Assembly: GCA_900313765.1 (NCBI GenBank)
Contig: OMSN01000021.1
Span: 1 to 12,770, forward strand
Source of the DNA: an uncultured Eubacteriales bacterium
Lineage (GTDB): Bacteria; Bacillota; Clostridia; Lachnospirales; Lachnospiraceae
Length of the DNA: 12,770 nt
Reading direction: 5' to 3'
The notes beneath the pieces were generated by a model, which worked only from the letters and a program-made list of their open reading frames with translations, was not told where the DNA came from and did no database searches. Within the stretch, counting starts at the first letter, position 1, and every line of letters begins with the position of its first letter. Shown piece after piece: positions 8,101 to 12,770 of the stretch. Made by a program: the position numbers and the translations under genes.

Positions 8101-8898
8101 CGTCCCAGAGTCTTCATCCCCGTCTTCCCGGGAACGAACTGTGAATACGACAGTGCGAAGGCATTTGAGAGAGCCGGAGCTGAGACAGATGTGCGGGTGT
8201 TCCGCAACCTGTCTTCGAAGGATATCAGGGAATCCGTGGACGAGTTCGCATCTGCGATCGATGAAGCCCAGATCATCATGTTCCCGGGCGGATTCTCGGC
8301 GGGTGACGAGCCGGACGGCTCTGCAAAGTTCTTCGCTACCGCATTTCGCAATGCGAAGATCCGCGACTGTGTCACGAGACTTCTTGAGGAGAGAGACGGA
8401 CTGATCCTGGGCATCTGCAACGGATTCCAGGCGCTGATCAAGCTGGGGCTGGTGCCGGAAGGAAAGATCGCTCCCAGAAGTGCAGACAGTCCGACGCTGA
8501 CCTTCAATACGATCCACCGCCATATATCCCGGATGGTCTGTACGAAGGTCATGACGAACAAGAGCCCATGGCTCAGCCAGGCGCAGAATGGCGGCGTCTA
8601 TGTCAATGCAGCCTCCCACGGAGAAGGAAGATTCGTCGCCAGTGAAGAGTGGATTCAGAAGCTGCTCGCAAATGGACAGGTCGCCACTATGTACTGCGAC
8701 CCGGACGGAAGGATCACTGCAGATCCTCAGTGGAATGTGAACGGTTCCTACGCATGCATCGAGGGAATCACCAGTCCGGACGGAAGAATCTTCGGAAAGA
8801 TGGCTCATATCGAGCGGCGGGGAAAAGGCGTTGCGGTCAATATCAGCGGAGAACAGGATATGAAGGTATTCGAGAGCGGCGTTGCTTATTTTAGCTGA
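5116..8898 (+). CDS. purL: Phosphoribosylformylglycinamidine synthase, single-chain clostridial type
   Basis: This cytoplasmic enzyme catalyses step four of purine synthesis: FGAR + glutamine + ATP to FGAM + glutamate + ADP. Its 1260 residues fuse all modules, as in the single-chain clostridial/streptococcal clade. The N-terminal PurS-like part covers about 1-100. The linker motif SDHCRHTTF holds H226 and H229. The first synthetase half has NFKNETHNHPTEIEP (K324, E326, H328), GGRTGRDGIGG (from 451) and DFGAGG (510-515). A degenerate second half includes IGGKDSMSGSF. The class I glutaminase runs from about 996 to 1255 with PVFPGTNCEYDS, FPGGFSAGDEPDG (from 1056), nucleophile C1101 in GICNGFQ, and H1231/E1233 in MAHIER. 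All glutaminase triad residues are present. The ribosome site is modest (AAAGAGAG, about nine bases before the ATG). No other pur gene is adjacent and no purine riboswitch is visible upstream. Confidence 0.98.
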   Translation: MNKVRRVYVEKKDAFAGAAKDLTHEIRSYLQIGGLTKIRILIRYDVENISDAVYEEAKTCVFAEPPVDILYEETFEKKEEDRVFAVEYLPGQFDQRADSAVQCIRFLNENEEVLIRTATVYVLEGGITDEEMKAIEEYCYNPVDSRLAGLQKPETLEQKFDEPEDIRTFDGFTVMEEDQFRELYDSLGLAMTYRDFHFIREYYAGQEHRDPTVTEIRVLDTYWSDHCRHTTFSTELKNVTFDDGYYREPIEAAFRKYLEDRQQVYGDRKDKFVCLMDLATMGARKLKKAGLLDDQEDTDEINACSIVVPVEIDGQTQEWLINFKNETHNHPTEIEPFGGAATCLGGAIRDPLSGRTYVYQAMRVTGAADPRASMAETLRGKLPQKKLVREAAHGYSSYGNQIGLATGYVKEIYHPDYVAKRMEIGAVMAAAPRANVIRETSRPGDVIILLGGRTGRDGIGGATGSSKAHTTSSIEVCGAEVQKGNAPTERKLQRMFRRPEVSRLIRKCNDFGAGGVSVAIGELAPGLEIDLDRVPKKYAGLDGTELAISESQERMACVIGPDDVEEFLKYAAQENLEAVKVAVVTQSPRLVMNWRGRTIVDISRAFLDTNGAHQETDVEIEMPSEEGRYFEKKPLDENLVRDCWTGRLADLNGCSQKGLVEMFDSSIGAGSVLMPYGGKYQLTETQTMVAKLPMDHGQCDTVTMMSYGFDPYLSSWSPYHGAVYAVMESVARIVASGGDWSKIRFTFQEYFRRMSEDPKRWSQPAAALLGAYTAQMGLGLPSIGGKDSMSGSFDEIDVPPTLVSFAVDVNTIGNIISPELKKAGSKLVLIQIDRDQYDIPDFEDAKRQYSAFFEDVKAGRILSAYAVDAQGFATALSKMAFGNKLGLRIEHNVAPEDLFFPDFGAIICEVKDGETGNLHTRYTVVGVVEDTGRLEYRNTSISIDEAIGTWTGTLERTFRSVPAHEPDPTASAPQDVQPFDISKAGSVYVCGHRIARPRVFIPVFPGTNCEYDSAKAFERAGAETDVRVFRNLSSKDIRESVDEFASAIDEAQIIMFPGGFSAGDEPDGSAKFFATAFRNAKIRDCVTRLLEERDGLILGICNGFQALIKLGLVPEGKIAPRSADSPTLTFNTIHRHISRMVCTKVMTNKSPWLSQAQNGGVYVNAASHGEGRFVASEEWIQKLLANGQVATMYCDPDGRITADPQWNVNGSYACIEGITSPDGRIFGKMAHIERRGKGVAVNISGEQDMKVFESGVAYFS

Positions 8899-8932
8899 GT
8901 TTGGAAATGACAAGGCGGGCGTCCGGCCTGCA

Positions 8933-8941
8933 TGATACTAT
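8933..8941 (+). promoter_or_regulatory. Possible weak extended -10 element before the CapA-family gene
   Basis: TG-A-TACTAT lies 27 bases before the start codon at 8969. The -10 match is four of six and no -35 box sits at the right distance. No terminator separates purL from the next gene, so read-through from purL is an equally good explanation for its expression. Confidence 0.3.
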
Positions 8942-8968
8942 GTAACCCTGAATCGGGAGAAGCACAGA

Positions 8969-11900
8969 ATGGATAACGAAGAGATCAAAAAACTGCTTCA
9001 GGAACTCAAAAAGAATTCCGATGAGAGCACAGCAGTACGCAGCAAGGTCGTGAAGATTCACATGGACACGCCGGCTGAAGCTGCGCGCCGCAGAAGGGCG
9101 AAGGAGAGAGCCGAGGCAGAAGAAGCGAGGAAGCGTGCCAGAGAGGAAGAGAAGGCCAGGGCGGCGGAAGAGGCGAGGCGTCTCGAAGCAGAGCGTATGG
9201 CCCGGGAGGTGGTCGAAGAGGCCAAACTCCAGGCCAAGTCCGGCTTTTCTTCAGACCTTGAGGAGGACCTTCTTGCCCAGTCACAGGATCTCACCGAGGA
9301 AGAATTCGGAGAGAGCGCGGATGATCTGGACCTCAACTGGGAATATGAAAGACCGCGTCTGAGCACGGATGCCCCCTATGAGGAGGAAGAGGATTCAGAT
9401 GAGACCGGAGAAGAAGATCCGGACTACATGTCCGACTCGGACGAATTCAGAGACGGGATCATTCCGGATGACAGCAATCCGCTGCGCTCTGCACTTGGTG
9501 CGATAAAAGGCGGTTTCGCCTCTCTGACGGAGCGCCTGCGTGAAAAAGGGCCGAAGGAAGATTCTGAGGACGAAGAGGAAGAGGCTCAGGAGCCTGAGGA
9601 ATCGGAAGACAGTGAAGAGCCTGCAGATTCCACGCTCAGCACGGAGCCGGCCGTTTCAGCAGGCAGTAAAGAGCAGGCAGTCCCTGCACCCACTGAAGAG
9701 CCGGCAGTTTCCGCACGCACCGAAGAATCATCGCAGGAGCCGGCTGATTCCACACCCGACCCGGATGAGGAATGGAAGCGCCGCATGGAAGAGCCTCCGG
9801 AAAATGGCCGGAAACGCAGGAAGAGAGTAAAGGGATCTTTTTCGGATCTGTTCAAAAGAACAAAGAAGAAACCGGCTAAGGCAGACAGCTCCATGTCCCC
9901 GGAAGAGAAGGATAAGGACTTCGAATCCGGAGAGGAGATGCCGGACGACAGAGATTTCCGGGAAGAGTTTCCGGATGACGCAGACTTCCTTGAAGAACTG
10001 CCGGATGACGGAGACTACCGTGAAGAACTGCCGGATGACGGGGACTACCGTGAAGAACTGCCGGATGACAGGGACTTTCGTGAAGAACTGCCGGACGACA
10101 GGGACTTTCGTGAAGAGCTGCCGGATGACGGAGAAGCTGCCGGGGAGGAAGAGGCCAGTGAGCCCAAACCGGAAAAAAGAATCGAAGTCATAGATCTGGA
10201 AGAGAAAGCAAATAACAAGGAAGCGGAAGTGATTCCGCTGGATCCGGGTACCACCGGACCTCTGCCGCAGTTTAAAGCCGGGAAGTTTCTGCCTGGCATG
10301 AAGACTAAGAAAAAAGACAAAGAGAATTCAAAGAAGACAAAGAGCAGAAAGAGATTCCGCAGGAAAGCAGAAGGTAATCCGTCCGGAGAACCGCCCAGGG
10401 AGAAGGAGCCAAATGAAACCTCGCTCCGGATCAGGAACTTTGTCTATGTTCACAGAAAACAGTGCCTGATCGGACTGGCGGCGCTTCTGGTCCTGATTGT
10501 CGTGCTCGCAGCCATTGCGCTGATTCTGCCGAATCTGAAGAGTAAGAGGCGCGCGGTGGTGCGGGTAGATCAGGATCTGACGGTCCAGATCCTGTCTCAG
10601 CCGGATTCATTTACCCCGGAAGGCGATGTCTCACTGCGGGTCAAAGCCCCGGAGACGATCCAGTCGATCACGATCAACGGGGAAAATGTTGATATCAAAC
10701 AGGGCAGGACTGTGGATTTTGACTATCATGCGCAGACCGGTGCTCTGGAGATGATGGTTGTGTCCACCGACAAGGTGCGCAGTGCAGATATCACTCTCGC
10801 TTATGTGGACTCTCAGCCGCCGGTAGTGACCGTTACCGAGAAGAACGGCACCATCGAGCTGACTGCAGAAGATAAGGAAACCGGCGTCAAGGCGATCTAT
10901 GTAGGCAGAAAAGACGGACTGTCCACTGTGCCGATGTATGAGGAGTACACAGAACCGATCCCGGCGAATCCGGATGAGGTCATCTCCTATTACGCGGTAG
11001 ACGAGGCGGGGAACAGTTCCACACCGGCCATATCAGCGATGGTCCCTGCGACGCAGATCGCGTTCGGACAGAAACGGTACGGCATCTTCCCTGGATCTGA
11101 GACGACACTGCAGATCGTCACCACACCGGAGAATGCATTTGTCAATAATCTGACCTTTGAGATTGAAAACGATAAGATTGCGAAGGTGAACGGCAATGTC
11201 CTGACCGGAATCAGTGAGGGAGATACGACGATCACAGCCTCTGCGGACGGTCTGGACGCGGCGACGGCAAAGGTATCCGTCAAGGCGGACCGGAGCGTGA
11301 CGATCTCTGCGGTCGGTGACTGCACACTGGGAACGGATGTCAATCTCAGTCAGAATACCAGCTTCAACGCTTATCAGGCGATGTACGGCAACAGTTATTT
11401 CTTCGAGAAGGTGAAGCCGATCCTGAGTCAGGATGACGCGACCTTTGCGAATTTCGAAGGAACGCTGACAACCCTGGATGAGAGCTACAGAAAGGATAAA
11501 CCGTTTGCATTTAAGGCGGATCCGTCGTTTGCGCAGATCCTCAATGAAGGCAGCATAGAGGTTGTGACGCTTGCGAACAACCACACCTATGACTACGGAG
11601 ATCAGAGTACACAGGATACGAAGGACGCGCTGGATGCGGCAGGAGTGAACTGGTGCTCAGGGGAAGACATCTCCTACATGGACCTGAATGGAGTCAAGAC
11701 CGCATTCATCGGCATCTATGCGCTGGAAAACGGACTGGAAAGTATGGATCTTGTCCAGAGCACCATAGCTGAGGCGAAAGAGAACGGAGCAGATCTGGTC
11801 ATCATTCATTTCCACTGGGGTGTTGAACTGGTAACGACTCTGGATGATTTTGAGAGACAGCTGGCGCATGCTGCGGTTGATGCAGGCGCAGATCTCGTAC

Positions 11901-12247
11901 TCGGAACTCATGCGCATATGCTGCTTCCGGTCGAGAAATACAATGGCAGATACATCGTCTACGGACTGGCGAATTTCTGCTTCGGCGGCAATGCCAATCC
12001 GCATTCGTATGACAGTATGATCTGGCAGCAGACCTTTACATTTACTCCGGACGGACTGGAGTCAGAGGATGATATCAGTATCATCCCGATCCGTGTCAGC
12101 AGTGACAGGTCCATCAACAATTACCAGCCGATGCCGGTTAACGGAGATGAGGCAGATGCGATCATACAGACGCTGAACAGTCTCAGTACAGAGTTCGGGC
12201 TGACCTTCGACCAGTATCTGGTGGACGGAACAACGATTACAGAATAA
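8969..12247 (+). CDS. Large membrane-anchored CapA-family (poly-gamma-glutamate capsule type) metallophosphatase-like protein
   Basis: The protein has 1092 residues. Residues 1-35 are charged and 36-90 an R/E/A-rich coiled coil. Residues 91-495 are acidic and probably disordered, with six PDDxDxREEL decapeptides at 325-384 and a basic patch before the membrane. One membrane segment lies at 499-520 (LIGLAALLVLIVVLAAIALIL), with basic flanks on both sides. Beyond it are beta-rich Ig-like segments (about 535-690, ending YYAVDEAGNSS), a Big_2-like domain (about 690-775, ISEGDTTITASADG) and a CapA domain (about 778-1085). CapA motifs are intact: G783-D784, N828-F-E830, N870-N-H872...D875, H947-x-H949-W-G and H981-x-H983. 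CapA-type proteins act in poly-gamma-glutamate or related surface polymer formation, but no capB/capC partner is in view, so the role is open. GGGAGAAG lies just upstream of the ATG. No signal peptide precedes the internal anchor, so the N-terminal part should be cytoplasmic. Confidence 0.93.
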   Translation: MDNEEIKKLLQELKKNSDESTAVRSKVVKIHMDTPAEAARRRRAKERAEAEEARKRAREEEKARAAEEARRLEAERMAREVVEEAKLQAKSGFSSDLEEDLLAQSQDLTEEEFGESADDLDLNWEYERPRLSTDAPYEEEEDSDETGEEDPDYMSDSDEFRDGIIPDDSNPLRSALGAIKGGFASLTERLREKGPKEDSEDEEEEAQEPEESEDSEEPADSTLSTEPAVSAGSKEQAVPAPTEEPAVSARTEESSQEPADSTPDPDEEWKRRMEEPPENGRKRRKRVKGSFSDLFKRTKKKPAKADSSMSPEEKDKDFESGEEMPDDRDFREEFPDDADFLEELPDDGDYREELPDDGDYREELPDDRDFREELPDDRDFREELPDDGEAAGEEEASEPKPEKRIEVIDLEEKANNKEAEVIPLDPGTTGPLPQFKAGKFLPGMKTKKKDKENSKKTKSRKRFRRKAEGNPSGEPPREKEPNETSLRIRNFVYVHRKQCLIGLAALLVLIVVLAAIALILPNLKSKRRAVVRVDQDLTVQILSQPDSFTPEGDVSLRVKAPETIQSITINGENVDIKQGRTVDFDYHAQTGALEMMVVSTDKVRSADITLAYVDSQPPVVTVTEKNGTIELTAEDKETGVKAIYVGRKDGLSTVPMYEEYTEPIPANPDEVISYYAVDEAGNSSTPAISAMVPATQIAFGQKRYGIFPGSETTLQIVTTPENAFVNNLTFEIENDKIAKVNGNVLTGISEGDTTITASADGLDAATAKVSVKADRSVTISAVGDCTLGTDVNLSQNTSFNAYQAMYGNSYFFEKVKPILSQDDATFANFEGTLTTLDESYRKDKPFAFKADPSFAQILNEGSIEVVTLANNHTYDYGDQSTQDTKDALDAAGVNWCSGEDISYMDLNGVKTAFIGIYALENGLESMDLVQSTIAEAKENGADLVIIHFHWGVELVTTLDDFERQLAHAAVDAGADLVLGTHAHMLLPVEKYNGRYIVYGLANFCFGGNANPHSYDSMIWQQTFTFTPDGLESEDDISIIPIRVSSDRSINNYQPMPVNGDEADAIIQTLNSLSTEFGLTFDQYLVDGTTITE
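9941..10120 (+). repeat. Six tandem 30-bp units encoding PDDxDxREEL
   Basis: Codons 325-384 of the CapA-family protein form six ten-residue units: PDDRDFREEF, PDDADFLEEL, PDDGDYREEL twice, PDDRDFREEL twice. A seventh partial unit (PDDGE) starts at 10121. Adjacent units are nearly identical at the DNA level, which points to recent duplication by slippage or unequal exchange. Confidence 0.95.
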
Positions 12248-12248
12248 A

Positions 12249-12277
12249 TTGACGAAATTTGGTACAAAATATATACA
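12249..12277 (+). promoter_or_regulatory. Promoter-like sequence between the CapA-family stop and its terminator
   Basis: TTGACG (12249-12254, five of six) and TATACA (12272-12277, four of six) are 17 bases apart. It begins two bases after the stop codon, and the terminator hairpin starts about 16 bases after its -10 box. Transcripts from here would end almost at once unless the terminator is bypassed. It may be a chance match in AT-rich DNA. Confidence 0.35.
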
Positions 12278-12292
12278 AATTGGCGATGCCAG

Positions 12293-12326
12293 TACAAAAG
12301 GGACGGTTCCGGCCGTCCTTTTTGTA
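12293..12326 (+). terminator. Intrinsic terminator of the CapA-family gene
   Basis: TACAAAAGGGACGG (12293-12306) pairs with CCGTCCTTTTTGTA (12313-12326) over 14 bp with one G-T wobble, around a 6-base TTCCGG loop. The A-run and T-run form the base of the stem, giving a classic terminator that could work on both strands. Confidence 0.88.
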
Positions 12327-12391
12327 TGTCCGGAGGTTTAAAAGGCCTGTATTTTTGCGCAAAAGCAATGTAATATTGTGCATTTTACGCA

Positions 12392-12420
12392 TTTACCTTT
12401 GTTCGGGCTGGTGATAGTAT
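12392..12420 (+). promoter_or_regulatory. Promoter of the Y1-transposase-like gene
   Basis: TTTACC (12392-12397, four of six) and TAGTAT (12415-12420, five of six) are 17 bases apart, with an extended TG at 12412-12413. This is the best promoter in the window. Transcription would start near 12427, giving a leader of about 80 nt. A 12-bp palindrome, TTTTGCGCAAAA (12353-12364), lies 28 bases upstream of the -35 box. Confidence 0.6.
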
Positions 12421-12427
12421 ATGCGTT

Positions 12428-12452
12428 GCCGCCTCTCTGGAGTGAGGGCGGC
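12428..12452 (+). other. Hairpin at the 5' end of the leader RNA
   Basis: GCCGCC (12428-12433) and CTC (12435-12437) pair with GAG (12444-12446) and GGCGGC (12447-12452) around a TGGAGT loop, with a single bulged T. It would lie at the extreme 5' end of the transcript from the promoter just upstream. No T-run follows, so it could stabilise the RNA and is not a terminator. Confidence 0.55.
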
Positions 12453-12506
12453 GGCCGGGTATAACTGGTCTGGTGGGTTAAAGAAACCATATAAGGGGGA
12501 GTAATA

Positions 12507-12770
12507 GTGAACGGGTTTAAAAAGATCTCCGGGAGAGGAACGAAGGAGATATACTACGCAGAGCTGACAGTGTCGGCAGAGGTATTTGCAAATGAGTGGG
12601 ATAAACGTATCCTGCTGGCGATCCTGGAAAAACTCCGGAAAACATTTGACTTTGAACTCTATGCTTTCTGTATCCTGAATGACAGGATCCGTCTTCTGAC
12701 AGGAGGACTGAGGCTGAAGGCATCCACTCTGCGGCATATGCTGGCAACTTTGCTTGAGAGATATGTGTGG
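12507..12770 (+). CDS. IS200/REP-associated Y1-transposase-like protein with altered HUH motif; 3' end outside window
   Basis: The frame starts at a GTG with AGGGGGA at 12494-12500, six bases upstream, and stays open for all 88 visible codons. The pattern resembles the N-terminal half of Y1 transposase-like (TnpA_REP/RAYT) proteins: a first strand (KEIYYAELTV), a helix-rich stretch (FANEWDKRILLAILEKLRKTF), a strand ELYAFCIL, then the position of the NHxHLL metal motif and a following helix (KASTLRHMLATLLERYVW). Where the family has M-P-N-H-x-H-L-L, this protein reads L-N-D-R60-I-R62-L-L, so both HUH histidines appear to be arginines. DNA cleavage by the usual mechanism is then unlikely, and a domesticated DNA- or RNA-binding protein is one reading. 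The catalytic tyrosine region is beyond the edge. Family assignment rests on pattern only and is moderate. Confidence 0.6.
   Translation, partial: MNGFKKISGRGTKEIYYAELTVSAEVFANEWDKRILLAILEKLRKTFDFELYAFCILNDRIRLLTGGLRLKASTLRHMLATLLERYVW

Noticed and set aside
7336..8913. 525-codon minus-strand open frame inside purL
   Set aside because: It is an antisense shadow of a highly conserved enzyme gene; the translation is Arg/His/Cys/Ser-rich and shows no domain.
8899..8968. Terminator after purL
   Set aside because: AGGC...GCCT near 8912-8929 forms only a short stem with a mismatch and no T-run.
11033..11584. 183-codon minus-strand frame within the CapA-family gene
   Set aside because: It is antisense to conserved Big_2 and CapA motifs, is Arg/Leu-rich and has no ribosome site.

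Overview
The window (12,770 bases, moderately GC-rich) looks like chromosomal DNA of a Clostridia-class Firmicute, most likely Lachnospiraceae-like. The support is the single-chain clostridial-type PurL of 1260 residues, good Shine-Dalgarno sites, the extended -10 style of the candidate promoters, and envelope proteins with T/E/Q-rich linkers. I see no phage, plasmid, CRISPR, tRNA or rRNA. The taxonomic placement is an inference from gene style.

Layout: (1) 1-800, the C-terminal half of a Xaa-Pro aminopeptidase P (M24). (2) 870-1721, an Mrp/NBP35 iron-sulfur carrier ATPase behind an extended -10 promoter whose -35 region is covered by a perfect 16-bp palindrome. (3) A bidirectional terminator at 1731-1770 shared with a convergent minus-strand coiled-coil/helix-turn-helix protein (1783-2307). 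(4) 2308-2691, a gene-free block with two near-identical hairpin-forming repeats and two further strong hairpins, ending in the promoter of the next genes. (5) 2692-5046, a probable two-gene operon: a secreted protein of unknown function, then a membrane protein with a cytoplasmic zinc ribbon, one membrane segment, a KQTE-repeat linker and an external class A beta-lactamase-like domain lacking the catalytic Ser and Lys. (6) 5116-8898, purL. (7) 8969-12247, a very large CapA-family protein with a roughly 495-residue acidic, repeat-bearing cytoplasmic part and an external Ig-like plus CapA metallophosphatase part. (8) A terminator at 12293-12326, then a strong promoter and a 5' hairpin leading into a gene cut by the window edge (12507 onward) that resembles the IS200/REP-associated Y1 transposase fold with its HUH histidines replaced.

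How the genes relate: purL (purine synthesis), mrp (Fe-S delivery) and the peptidase are housekeeping. The accessory interest is in the envelope genes and the end gene. Two proteins, the beta-lactamase-like one and the Y1-like one, keep a recognisable enzyme fold while key catalytic residues are changed, so binding or regulatory roles are plausible. The hairpin block at 2324-2557 and the Y1-like gene could be linked as a REP/RAYT-type pair, but this is speculative because the HUH motif is not intact.
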